Positions 1 through 9,410 of a stretch of DNA of 64,000 nt are shown here, piece by piece. The translations under genes and the position numbers were made by a program. Numbering within the stretch: the first letter of the stretch is position 1; every line of letters starts with the position of its first letter. The DNA comes from Vagococcus sp. CY52-2 (GTDB lineage Bacteria; Bacillota; Bacilli; Lactobacillales; Vagococcaceae): NCBI RefSeq assembly GCF_022655055.1, contig NZ_CP093384.1:434001-498000 (forward strand). Direction: 5' to 3'. A model generated the notes under the pieces. The model had not been told where the DNA came from. It made no database searches and was given only the letters and a program-made list of their open reading frames with translations.

Positions 1-1
1 C

Positions 2-370
<369 letters not shown>

Positions 371-378
371 TTGTTAAG

Positions 379-410
379 AAGGCTTCAGATTTTTTCTGAA
401 GTCTTTATTT
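379..410 (+). terminator. Rho-independent terminator after the GH1 gene
   Basis: A 10-bp stem with one G-U pair (379-388 with 396-405) is followed by a T-rich run. It ends the upstream beta-glucosidase transcript before the bglP promoter. Confidence 0.8.
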
Positions 411-429
411 AAATAAAGTACATTTATTG

Positions 430-458
430 TTTACAAGAAAGCGGAAACATGTTATTAT
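430..458 (+). promoter_or_regulatory. bglP promoter
   Basis: TTTACA (430-435) and TATTAT (453-458) are separated by 17 bp, a good sigma-A promoter. Transcription would start about 465, just ahead of the RAT element, as expected for a LicT/BglG-controlled operon. Confidence 0.65.
436..449 (-). promoter_or_regulatory. cre-like site (CcpA) inside the bglP promoter spacer
   Basis: Read on the minus strand, TGTTTCCGCTTTCT fits the 14-bp cre consensus with two mismatches. It fills most of the spacer between -35 and -10, a position where CcpA binding would block RNA polymerase. This would give glucose repression on top of antitermination. Assignment is by consensus only. Confidence 0.45.
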
Positions 459-469
459 CTGTATGTAAA

Positions 470-501
470 GGATTGTAACTGCTAAGCAGGCAAGACCTAA
501 A
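470..501 (+). promoter_or_regulatory. RAT ribonucleic antiterminator (LicT/BglG target)
   Basis: The stretch GGATTGTAACTGCTAAGCAG followed by GCAAGACCTAA closely matches the RAT consensus bound by LicT/BglG antiterminators. Its 3' end (493-501) is also the 5' arm of the terminator that follows, so RAT and terminator are mutually exclusive. The licT gene downstream is the obvious partner. Confidence 0.9.
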
Positions 502-590
502 TTGAATGAAATAGTGAACGACAAGATTAGTCTCAGTATATATCTGGGCTTAGTTTGCGTAGACTATTTTAGTCAGTTTAGGTCTTTTTT
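493..590 (+). terminator. Conditional leader terminator of bglP
   Basis: AGACCTAAA (493-501) pairs with TTTAGGTCT (577-585) and is followed by a T run. The 75-nt interior can fold into smaller helices. The base overlaps the RAT, so bound LicT should prevent this terminator. Confidence 0.8.
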
Positions 591-606
591 GCATTTAAAA
601 ATGTAA

Positions 607-2496
<1,890 letters not shown>

Positions 2497-2604
2497 CGGT
2501 GTTTTTATGGTATGGTAATTGATTCTATAAAAAAACATTTATAGGATGTATAATAAAATGAGGGTTAATGACAATATCACTGATTTAAGAAAAGGACACA
2601 AGAG

Positions 2605-3447
2605 ATGATTATAAAAAAAATTTTAAATAATAATGTGGTAATTTCTGATAATAAAGAATCTCAAGAAGTTGTTGTGATGGGCAAAGGTATTGCGTTTAAT
2701 AAAAAAGTTGGAGATAAAATATCTTTAATTGCTATTGATAAGATGTTTGTTAATCATTCCGGAAGCGAAAGACAAGAGATGGAAAAATTGGTCGAAAAAA
2801 TACCACCTGATATCATCGAAGTATCTAAAGAGATTATGTTATTAGCAGAAAAAGAGATTGGTTATAATTACTCTGAGAAATCTTATTTAAGTTTGACGGA
2901 TCATTTGTTTTATGCTATAGAACGGGCTCGCGAGAAGATTTCACTTCCTAATCCATTATTATTTGATATAAAAAAATTTTATCCCAAAGAATTTAAAGTT
3001 GCTTTAAAAGCGGTTGAAATTGTGAAGGATAAGCTAAATGCGGACATGACAGAAGAAGAGGCAGGTGTGATTGCACTACATTTAGCTAATAGTGTGACAG
3101 ATTATCAAGATATGGCAACAACAATGAAAAACACAGAGATTGTCAAAAATATATTAAATATTGTTAGACGATATGTTGGATACGAGTTTGATGAACACTC
3201 AACAAACTATCAAAGAATGGTGACTCATATTCAATTTTTTGTTCAACGAATAATAAATAATGAATTAAGTGAGGAAACAGATGATTTTTTGTATGAATTA
3301 GTTCAATCAAAATACCCAAAAGCCTTTCAATGTAGTTTAAGGGTGAAAGACTATCTTTTAACTAAGTATGATGTTCCCATTAATCAATCAGAAATAATCT
3401 ATTTAACGATTCATATCAATAAGGTAATGGATGATAATAAAGGATAA
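2605..3447 (+). CDS. licT: BglG/LicT family transcriptional antiterminator
   Basis: A 280-residue RNA-binding antiterminator. An N-terminal CAT domain (1-55) binds RAT RNA as a dimer, followed by PRD1 (about 65-170) and PRD2 (about 172-280). Conserved PRD histidines are visible in TDHLFYAIER, IALHLANS, THIQFFVQR and LTIHINK; these are phosphorylated by HPr and EII to switch activity. It lies 108 bp after bglP, whose leader contains a matching RAT. In many relatives licT precedes the PTS gene, so downstream placement is a small variation. It may be co-transcribed with bglP. Confidence 0.92.
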   Translation: MIIKKILNNNVVISDNKESQEVVVMGKGIAFNKKVGDKISLIAIDKMFVNHSGSERQEMEKLVEKIPPDIIEVSKEIMLLAEKEIGYNYSEKSYLSLTDHLFYAIERAREKISLPNPLLFDIKKFYPKEFKVALKAVEIVKDKLNADMTEEEAGVIALHLANSVTDYQDMATTMKNTEIVKNILNIVRRYVGYEFDEHSTNYQRMVTHIQFFVQRIINNELSEETDDFLYELVQSKYPKAFQCSLRVKDYLLTKYDVPINQSEIIYLTIHINKVMDDNKG

Positions 3448-3553
3448 AGAAGGAATACAAGTATTTATTCTTTCATATTGAAGACAAACTAACTACCCAT
3501 GTCTTACTATTTCAACATTAATAGTCACTCCGTTTCTCTATTTTATCAAAAAA

Positions 3554-3587
3554 AGACAAAGTATCGAAATTTGTCAATACTTTGTCT
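3554..3587. terminator. Hairpin between convergent licT and the minus-strand gene
   Basis: AGACAAAGTAT (3554-3564) pairs with ATACTTTGTCT (3577-3587), an 11-bp perfect stem. It lacks a strong T run on the plus strand; on the minus strand it is followed by a T run, so it may serve the minus-strand transcript. Confidence 0.5.
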
Positions 3588-3596
3588 ACAGTCTAA

Positions 3597-3628
3597 GTAG
3601 TCTCTTATATTAAGAGACTACTTTTTTA
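3597..3628. terminator. Bidirectional terminator
   Basis: GTAGTCTCTTA pairs with TAAGAGACTAC around a short AT loop, followed by TTTTTT on the plus strand. It separates convergent genes and may serve licT from one side. Confidence 0.75.
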
Positions 3629-3639
3629 TTTTCTATTCG

Positions 3640-4245
3640 TTAATCTAATGAGTTATCTGGTGGGATATTTTTTTCTAGTGCTTGAATTTCTTGTTCTAAA
3701 ATGTTAATATCCTGTTTCTTTTTAGCTAAGGTTTCTTTCTTTTCTTCTAAGGTTTCTTCTTTATCTTCTAATGGTGATTTTATTAGATAGTTCCATAAGA
3801 TAGCAAACAGCGTTCCAATAAATGTATCAATGACACGGTCGATAGCATATGTAAAAGAGCTAGTTTTTGGAATAGAGAAGCATAAGAACAATAATGTCGC
3901 GACACCACCAATAATTCCTTTTTGATTTTTTAAACGAGTCGAGACAGTAATGGTGACTAAAACAAAAAATGGCACAAGGAAGATTTCTCCAATGGATTGA
4001 TTAGGGAGTTTTAGTAAACAAATATAGTATAAAATTCCAGCAATTCCGCCAATGGTGTTGCCAAGTATTCTTGATTTTCCAAAACTCATGGTGGTTGACA
4101 TATCTTCACGTAAAGCAAAAACAGCAGCTAGTGTGGCTACCATTGGGGAACCACGATGTGTTAAGTGAAAAAAAATAATGCAACACATAACAGCAATTGA
4201 GGTTTTAAGTGTTCGCAAGCCAATTCGATATTTTCCAATAACCAT
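3640..4245 (-). CDS. ArAE/FUSC-type membrane protein, short form
   Basis: A 201-residue protein with an N-terminal motif YRIGLRTLKTSIAV, several hydrophobic segments to about residue 155, and a charged, coiled-coil-like tail rich in Glu and Lys. The first part resembles the ArAE_1 membrane domain (aromatic acid exporter family, PF06081). The divergent gene at 5015 starts with nearly the same motif (KIGLRTIKTAL), so the two are paralogous. The gene is 15 bp downstream of a lipoprotein gene on the same strand and likely co-transcribed with it. Substrate is unknown; the family name should not be taken as evidence of aromatic acid export. Confidence 0.7.
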   Translation of the reverse strand: MVIGKYRIGLRTLKTSIAVMCCIIFFHLTHRGSPMVATLAAVFALREDMSTTMSFGKSRILGNTIGGIAGILYYICLLKLPNQSIGEIFLVPFFVLVTITVSTRLKNQKGIIGGVATLLFLCFSIPKTSSFTYAIDRVIDTFIGTLFAILWNYLIKSPLEDKEETLEEKKETLAKKKQDINILEQEIQALEKNIPPDNSLD

Positions 4246-4260
4246 CTGATGAGCATTCTC

Positions 4261-4893
4261 CTATTTATTATGATTTGTCGGAACGGAACGTTGGTAATCA
4301 TTTATTAATTTAGTGGTATACGACATATTTTGTAACGTTTCATTTGTGACGATTAAAGTTGCACCATTTGCTCTATCAATAGCAGAGAATAAAGCATCGG
4401 CTGTCTCATTTGCTACGTCATCATATAATTTTTTTTCTTGTGATAAACTAGTTTCAATATAAAGCTGAAGAGATTCAATATTATTGATGATAATCTCTAA
4501 ACTACCCTGAATTGACACTAATTTAGTATTATCTACATCAACTGCCTTTTTGGAAATAATATTTTTTAGTTCTTTATTATAGGACTTAATTAGTTTATTA
4601 TCTTTTTTTAAAGTCGATAATAATTTTTCACGTTCTTCATAACTTTTATTTAGACTGCTTGTTTCATTACCTAAAATATTGGTTATTTTTTTTTCATGGA
4701 TATCTTTATCATAGGTTGTTGAAAAATTTTCAATAAGTGTATTTAAAGAGGAAATAGTTGCTTTTTCTTCTTTTAGTTGTTGATTGATATTTTTTGTGAC
4801 TGTGACTGATTGATCCAATTCTTGTGTAATACCGCACGCACTTAAAGTAAACAAAAATAAAAATATGACTAAAAATGGTTTAATACGTGTCAT
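4261..4893 (-). CDS. Lipoprotein with coiled-coil, YkyA-like
   Basis: A 210-residue exported lipoprotein. A signal peptide with hydrophobic core ends in the lipobox LSAC with Cys20 as the lipid-attachment site. The rest is helical, Lys/Glu/Ser-rich and coiled-coil-like, with no catalytic motif visible. Size and composition resemble the YkyA family of putative cell-wall-binding lipoproteins (PF10368); that match is by eye. Start has a good AGGAGGG-type RBS. Position between two ArAE-type membrane proteins suggests an envelope role, but no function can be stated. Confidence 0.75.
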   Translation of the reverse strand: MTRIKPFLVIFLFLFTLSACGITQELDQSVTVTKNINQQLKEEKATISSLNTLIENFSTTYDKDIHEKKITNILGNETSSLNKSYEEREKLLSTLKKDNKLIKSYNKELKNIISKKAVDVDNTKLVSIQGSLEIIINNIESLQLYIETSLSQEKKLYDDVANETADALFSAIDRANGATLIVTNETLQNMSYTTKLINDYQRSVPTNHNK

Positions 4894-4952
4894 AGAGTAA
4901 CCCTCCTCAATATATCCCTATAATAAACGAAAGAGAAGTATTTTTCTAGTAT

Positions 4953-4981
4953 TTGACGGGAAACAAATTTTGACTTTAAAT
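4953..4981 (+). promoter_or_regulatory. Promoter of the ArAE-type gene
   Basis: TTGACG (4953-4958) and TTAAAT (4976-4981) with a 17-bp spacer, 33 bp before the chosen start codon. Confidence 0.5.
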
Positions 4982-5014
4982 AGAGTAAGGATAAAGTGTG
5001 AAAAGAGGAATAAT

Positions 5015-5977
5015 ATGAAAATTGGATTACGTACCATAAAAACTGCTTTAACAGCATCTATCGGGATTTGGTTAGCAAGCTATTTGGGGTTTAAATACGC
5101 CTCAACAGCAGGGGTCGTGGCGATTTTAAGTGTGACAAATACGAAACGTTCATCTGTTAAGATAGGACTTGGTAGGCTGTTAGCATTTATGCTAGCAACA
5201 ATTATGGCTTATTTCTGGTATCACGTAATAGGATATAATCCATTAGCCTATTGTTTGCTATTATTATTTTATATTCCGATTGCTGGTAAATGGAAAATGC
5301 CTGAAATTGTCCCAATCAATTCAGTTCTAATGACTCATTTTTTAAATGAAAAATCAATGGCTCCGTGGTTAGTTTTTAATGCATTTGGTTTGTTGTTTAT
5401 CGGGGTGACCTTAGCACTTATTGCTAATTTACATATGCCTAGTGTAAAAGAAGATATCGAAGAAAATAAACAGGTAGTTGATAAAACAATCCAAAAATTA
5501 TTGATGCAGTTTTCAGAGATGCTTTATAGAAAAGATGTAGAAAATGAATGTAATGCTTTACTTGAAGGATTATCTAAATCGATTAAACAGGGAAAGCAAT
5601 TATCAAAACGTCATATGGAAAATCAGTTGTTATCACAAGATGAGTATTACTTAAGTTATTTTGATATGAGATTACGTCAATTTGAAACATTAGAAGATAT
5701 GAATGAGTTAATTAAACAAATTGATGTCGATAAAGATGTCGCAGAAAGTGTGGAAACGTTACTATTAAATATCGCAGAAACTTATGCTGAAGACAATAAT
5801 GCGTTATCTTTAAAAGAAGATGTATTAGAAGTATTCCAAATGTATGAAACAAAATCATTACCAACATCACGAACAGAATTTGAAAACCGTGCGAAATTAT
5901 ATCAATTGTTATTACAAATTCAAACATTTATTGATATTAAAGTAAACTTTAGTCAAATGAATGAAAAAATGTTGTAG
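5015..5977 (+). CDS. Aromatic acid exporter family (ArAE_1/DUF939) membrane protein
   Basis: A 320-residue protein. The first ~150 residues form an ArAE_1-type bundle of hydrophobic helices starting KIGLRTIKTAL. The remainder is soluble and helical, resembling the DUF939 C-terminal domain. I chose ATG 5015 because AGAGGAA lies 4 bp upstream and the paralogous protein on the other strand begins at the same motif; an in-frame TTG at 4970 has no such site. Likely an inner-membrane transporter-like protein of unknown substrate. It is divergent from the lipoprotein gene. Confidence 0.8.
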   Translation: MKIGLRTIKTALTASIGIWLASYLGFKYASTAGVVAILSVTNTKRSSVKIGLGRLLAFMLATIMAYFWYHVIGYNPLAYCLLLLFYIPIAGKWKMPEIVPINSVLMTHFLNEKSMAPWLVFNAFGLLFIGVTLALIANLHMPSVKEDIEENKQVVDKTIQKLLMQFSEMLYRKDVENECNALLEGLSKSIKQGKQLSKRHMENQLLSQDEYYLSYFDMRLRQFETLEDMNELIKQIDVDKDVAESVETLLLNIAETYAEDNNALSLKEDVLEVFQMYETKSLPTSRTEFENRAKLYQLLLQIQTFIDIKVNFSQMNEKML

Positions 5978-6009
5978 TTTTTCTAAACTTGTCTAGGTAA
6001 ATGATGTAT

Positions 6010-6037
6010 TTGATTCAAAAGTTTTATTAAATATAGT
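6010..6037 (+). promoter_or_regulatory. Promoter of the HTH-like/VanY/glucosaminidase group
   Basis: TTGATT (6010-6015) and TATAGT (6032-6037), 16-bp spacer. No other promoter is obvious before the next three genes, whose gaps are 5 and 7 bp. Confidence 0.5.
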
Positions 6038-6099
6038 AGAATGAAAAGAGATATTATATTATTTAGTTGATTTAATAGATAAGAAAGAGGATGACGTAT

Positions 6100-6660
6100 A
6101 TGCATCAAGCAATGGTTAATATTATGTTAGATCGTATAAGAGATCAATTTATTAGTGAAGACACCTTTTGTAAAAATATTTTAGAACTACCTATAGAGAT
6201 ATGGTCAGATTGGAAAAAAGGTTTAGTACAGTTACCAAATGATAAGATGCAAAAGATTAAAAATTTATTTTCTGACTATGAATGGATGTTGATCCAAAAA
6301 ATTGTCAGTCAGACAATTATGTTTCCAGAAAAAAGAAATTATGCAAGTGTCGAATATAAACGTTTAAAAACAGTGATTGCTAATACATGGATTAAATCAG
6401 GTGTAGCAAAAGTTGAATTAATTACCCAACAGCGTTTTAGTGATAGAGAATTGTTAAACGTCCCACAAAAACATGTAGTTGTTCTACGTGTTGTGATGAA
6501 TTATGGTGAATGGGGATATGATGACATACTAGAATTCTTTATGCCAGGAATTGTCCAACAACAAATAGAGGAATCAAAAGTTGATTTAATTGAATGGCTA
6601 GATGAAAATTTGACAGATACTTATGCAGAAGAAAATACTCAACATAAGGGAAATGACTAG
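6100..6660 (+). CDS. Conserved protein of unknown function with HTH-like N terminus
   Basis: I do not recognise this 186-residue protein as a named family. The region around residues 20-60 (pattern F..ILELP..IW.DWKKG.....D.M.KI..LF) looks like a degenerate helix-turn-helix, and the C-terminal half is acidic and soluble. No signal peptide or membrane segment is seen. Start: AAAGAGG at 6084-6090 abuts an ATG at 6091 but sits 9 bp before ATG 6100, so 6100 is preferred. It is the first gene of a tight group with a D,D-carboxypeptidase and a glucosaminidase, so a role in cell-wall gene control is conceivable but unproven. Confidence 0.65.
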   Translation: MHQAMVNIMLDRIRDQFISEDTFCKNILELPIEIWSDWKKGLVQLPNDKMQKIKNLFSDYEWMLIQKIVSQTIMFPEKRNYASVEYKRLKTVIANTWIKSGVAKVELITQQRFSDRELLNVPQKHVVVLRVVMNYGEWGYDDILEFFMPGIVQQQIEESKVDLIEWLDENLTDTYAEENTQHKGND

Positions 6661-6665
6661 TATTC

Positions 6666-7409
6666 ATGGCTAAAAAAATATTCATCGGTATTATCAGTTG
6701 TTTTATTGCACTGGGATTATGGGTTAAAGTTGGGGATAACCAAAAAGCAGTAGAAAAAACAACTCAAACAGATCAGATAAAAGAGCCAGTTCAATCTACA
6801 GCAAAATCAGATGAGACGTATCCAGGAAACGCAACAGATTGGGATCTTATTTTAGTTAATAAAGATAATAAGATTGAAAAAGAACCAACTAATTTAAAAG
6901 AATTACCTAATGGTGAAAAAATTGATAGTCGTATCTTTGGTACATTTAATGCAATGGTGAATGCTGCTGACAAAAAAGGATTTAAAATAGTGACTATCTC
7001 AGGCTATCGATCCGTAGCAGAACAAAGGGCGATTGTAGAGCGAGACATTGCAAGCTATAAAGCACAAGGCTTTTCTGATGAAGAAGCAAAGAAAAAAGCA
7101 ATGGAATATTTAACAGAACCAGGATTGAGTGAACATCATACTGGTTTAGCTATTGATATTTTGGATCAAGATTGGTACAACAAAGGTAATATGCTAGAAG
7201 GTGAATTTGGTGATACAGATGCTGGAAAGTGGATTGAAGAAAATGCTTGTCAATATGGGTTTATTGTTCGCTATGAAAAAGGTAAAGAGTCAATAACAGG
7301 TATTAATTATGAGCCATGGCATATTCGTTATGTCGGTAAAGCTAATGCCTTATATATGAAAAAACACAACTTGTCGCTAGAAGAATATGTTGAAATGATT
7401 AAAAAGTAG
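6666..7409 (+). CDS. VanY-type D-alanyl-D-alanine carboxypeptidase (M15B)
   Basis: A 247-residue membrane-anchored metallopeptidase. Residues 5-22 form a signal anchor without clear cleavage site; a linker to about 60 precedes the catalytic domain. The zinc motif SxHxxGxAxD is at 155-164 (H157, D164), and EPWHIRY at 216-222 supplies catalytic Glu216 and third ligand His219. It removes the terminal D-Ala from peptidoglycan stem peptides outside the cell. No vanR/S/H/A genes are nearby, so this is a housekeeping DacY/VanY-type enzyme and not evidence of glycopeptide resistance. Forms a group with the next muralytic gene. Confidence 0.9.
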   Translation: MAKKIFIGIISCFIALGLWVKVGDNQKAVEKTTQTDQIKEPVQSTAKSDETYPGNATDWDLILVNKDNKIEKEPTNLKELPNGEKIDSRIFGTFNAMVNAADKKGFKIVTISGYRSVAEQRAIVERDIASYKAQGFSDEEAKKKAMEYLTEPGLSEHHTGLAIDILDQDWYNKGNMLEGEFGDTDAGKWIEENACQYGFIVRYEKGKESITGINYEPWHIRYVGKANALYMKKHNLSLEEYVEMIKK

Positions 7410-7416
7410 GTAATTT

Positions 7417-8043
7417 ATGGCGAAAAAATATACAAGAAGATATGGCAATCAACGTAAAGTAACGTTACCCTTAATACTAAGTTTGTTACTTTTAATGGTT
7501 GGATTAATTGTTTTTTTATTAAGTCTAAGAGGATTAAGTGATACCACTCCAATGACACAATCAGATGTGTCAAATTCTACAGATAAACAGGCTTTTATTG
7601 AAGAAATTGTTCCGGTTGCTAAAGAGATGCAAGCTAGTCATGGTATTATGCCAAGTATTGTTTTAGCTCAAGCTATTTTAGAATCAGATTGGGGAACAAG
7701 TGAGTTAAGTGCTAAATATAATAATTTATTTGGTATTAAGTCTTTTAGTGCCAATGATCATTCAGTAAAACTTGAAACAAAAGAGTATAAAGATGGTAAA
7801 TGGGAAACTATTAAAGCAAACTTTAAAGTATATGCTAGTTGGTCTGATTGTATTAGAGATCATACGTTGTTGTTTGTACAAGGCGTGGATTGGGACCCTT
7901 ATTTATATCAAGGGGTGTTATTAGCAGATGATTATCAGACTGCAGCTAGAGCTTTACAAGTTGCTGGATATGCTACAGATCCAGGCTATGCTGATAAGTT
8001 AATATCTCTCATTGAAGAACATCATTTAAATCAATATGATTGA
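7417..8043 (+). CDS. Membrane-anchored endo-beta-N-acetylglucosaminidase (GH73)
   Basis: A 208-residue peptidoglycan hydrolase. A basic N terminus and a hydrophobic helix at about 17-38 anchor it outside. The GH73 domain (about 60-205) has the catalytic Glu89 in the AILESDWG motif, then NNLFGIK and the Tyr-containing YASW segment typical of the family. No cell-wall-binding repeats are present, so it would act near the membrane surface. It follows the VanY-type gene by 7 bp; the pair is a compact cell-wall remodelling unit. Confidence 0.9.
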   Translation: MAKKYTRRYGNQRKVTLPLILSLLLLMVGLIVFLLSLRGLSDTTPMTQSDVSNSTDKQAFIEEIVPVAKEMQASHGIMPSIVLAQAILESDWGTSELSAKYNNLFGIKSFSANDHSVKLETKEYKDGKWETIKANFKVYASWSDCIRDHTLLFVQGVDWDPYLYQGVLLADDYQTAARALQVAGYATDPGYADKLISLIEEHHLNQYD

Positions 8044-8044
8044 T

Positions 8045-8080
8045 AAATTGAACTTTAATATTTTGATTAAAGTTCAATTT
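8045..8080 (+). terminator. AT-rich hairpin, probable terminator
   Basis: A perfect 15-bp inverted repeat (8045-8059 with 8066-8080) starts right after the glucosaminidase stop codon, followed by a weak T-rich stretch. It lies between this gene and the next RBS, so termination may be partial. Confidence 0.6.
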
Positions 8081-8101
8081 ATTTATGGAGGAGAAATAAT
8101 T

Positions 8102-8797
8102 ATGAATAGAGAAAAACGTATTGCCCCTGAAATTGTCACAAATTTAAGAAAAGATTTAATCAATGTCCCAAACGTCATTCGAAATTGTTCAGGAATAAGA
8201 ATTTATGGAAAACGAATTAAATCAATCTGCTATTCAACTGATATAGCTATTATTCGTAATATTGATGCAGATGCTGTGATAGCCGTTTACCCATTTACAC
8301 CACATCCAACGATTACTAAAGCAATTATTGAAGCAGCAGATGTTCCTGTTTTTTCGGGTGTTGGTGGTGGTTTAACTCAAGGAAATCGCTCAGTTAATAT
8401 GAGTATGTTTGCAGAAGCAAATGGTTCTCTAGGTGTCGTTGTGAATGCACCTACACCTAAGGAGACAATTTATGATATCTCACAGACCATTGATATCCCC
8501 ATTATTGGAACAATAACATCGGAATTTACCGACATTGATGAAAAGATTGCAGCTGGTGTTCAGATTTTAAATGTTAGCGGTGGTAAACACACTGCTCATA
8601 TTGTTCGAATGATTCGAGAAAGATACCCATTATTTCCTATTATGGCAACAGGAGGACCAACGGAAGAATCAATTATGGAAACCATTGAAGCTGGAGCGAA
8701 TGCTATTACTTATACACCACCTTCAAACGGTATGTTATTTAGTAAAAAAATGCAGAATTATCGAGCAATAGAACGTGAAGACAGTAATGAAGACTAG
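8102..8797 (+). CDS. TIM-barrel phosphate-binding-type protein of unknown substrate
   Basis: A 231-residue cytoplasmic protein, about the size of one (beta/alpha)8 barrel. Repeating beta-strand motifs (ADAVIAVYPF, VPVFSGVGGG, IPIIGTIT, VQILNVSGGK, PIMATGGPTEES, ANAITYTPP) read like successive strands, and ATGGPT near residue 182 resembles a phosphate-binding loop of aldolase or HisA/ThiG-like barrels. I cannot assign a reaction. A strong GGAGGAG RBS 8 bp upstream fixes ATG 8102; an in-frame start at 8036 would overlap the previous gene and hairpin. It is likely expressed alone or by read-through. Confidence 0.7.
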   Translation: MNREKRIAPEIVTNLRKDLINVPNVIRNCSGIRIYGKRIKSICYSTDIAIIRNIDADAVIAVYPFTPHPTITKAIIEAADVPVFSGVGGGLTQGNRSVNMSMFAEANGSLGVVVNAPTPKETIYDISQTIDIPIIGTITSEFTDIDEKIAAGVQILNVSGGKHTAHIVRMIRERYPLFPIMATGGPTEESIMETIEAGANAITYTPPSNGMLFSKKMQNYRAIEREDSNED

Positions 8798-8835
8798 CCT
8801 TTTTAATCAATTAATTGAATTAATGTATAAATGAA

Positions 8836-8859
8836 CTTAGATTTAGATTTAAATCTAAG
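8836..8859. repeat. Short inverted repeat before the DUF1149 gene
   Basis: CTTAGATTT (8836-8844) pairs with AAATCTAAG (8851-8859) around a 6-nt loop. No T run follows on the plus strand, so it is not a standard terminator for the upstream gene. It could be an operator or an mRNA structure. Confidence 0.45.
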
Positions 8860-8941
8860 AAAAATTCGTGTAGAATATAAAAGGTAGATAAGATAACTAT
8901 AAAGAATTTATTAAATAGTGACATATTTAGGAGAGAATAAA

Positions 8942-9328
8942 ATGGAATTAAAGAGACAACAAGAATTTGTACAGTCATATCATTATGATGCATTACCTCA
9001 AGATCATTCTGAAGAAACATCTATTAATGTAAGTTTAAATCCTTTTGAAATTACAGATGAAATGACCATTGATGCAGAAAACAACTCGATTTTAGGGTTG
9101 AGAGTCGAATTTAAAATTATATTAGATAATGTTGCCATTAGTGGTGATGTCGCTCAATTTGTTCAAACAGTAGGTAGAAAAGTGGATAAAATTGAAGATT
9201 TAACTTCAGAAGAAGTGAACACTTTGGTACAACCTTTATTCGTTTTGATTGAACGATTAACTTATGAAGTAACCGAGATTGCGTTAGACAAACCTGGTGT
9301 ACAACTTAACTTTTCTCAAGAAGGCTAA
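8942..9328 (+). CDS. DUF1149 family protein
   Basis: A 128-residue soluble protein that I match by eye to DUF1149, a family common in streptococci and enterococci (N terminus with KRQQEFVQSYHYDA; a middle with VEFKIILDNVAISGDVAQ). The pattern of beta-rich core and C-terminal helix is reminiscent of SecB-like folds, but function is unknown. ATG 8942 has AGGAGAG 8 bp upstream, preferred over an in-frame start at 8918. It stands alone between an inverted repeat and a terminator. Confidence 0.8.
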   Translation: MELKRQQEFVQSYHYDALPQDHSEETSINVSLNPFEITDEMTIDAENNSILGLRVEFKIILDNVAISGDVAQFVQTVGRKVDKIEDLTSEEVNTLVQPLFVLIERLTYEVTEIALDKPGVQLNFSQEG

Positions 9329-9335
9329 ATAAGTC

Positions 9336-9369
9336 TAAAAAAGTGTTGTGGTCTAACAACACTTTTTTA
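9336..9369 (+). terminator. Terminator after the DUF1149 gene
   Basis: AAAAAGTGTTG (9338-9348) pairs with CAACACTTTTT (9357-9367). The T-rich 3' arm serves as the T run. Confidence 0.8.
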
Positions 9370-9410
9370 GTATCATTGTAAGCGAGTTGATAAAAAACGG
9401 AGGTAATATA

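Noticed and set aside
6666-7409. vanY-type gene as evidence of glycopeptide resistance
   Set aside because: No vanA/B, vanH, vanX, vanR or vanS neighbours; M15B carboxypeptidases are ordinary cell-wall enzymes in this order.
8820-9020. 66-codon minus-strand frame over the DUF1149 promoter region
   Set aside because: It overlaps the DUF1149 gene start, has no RBS and no family-like pattern.
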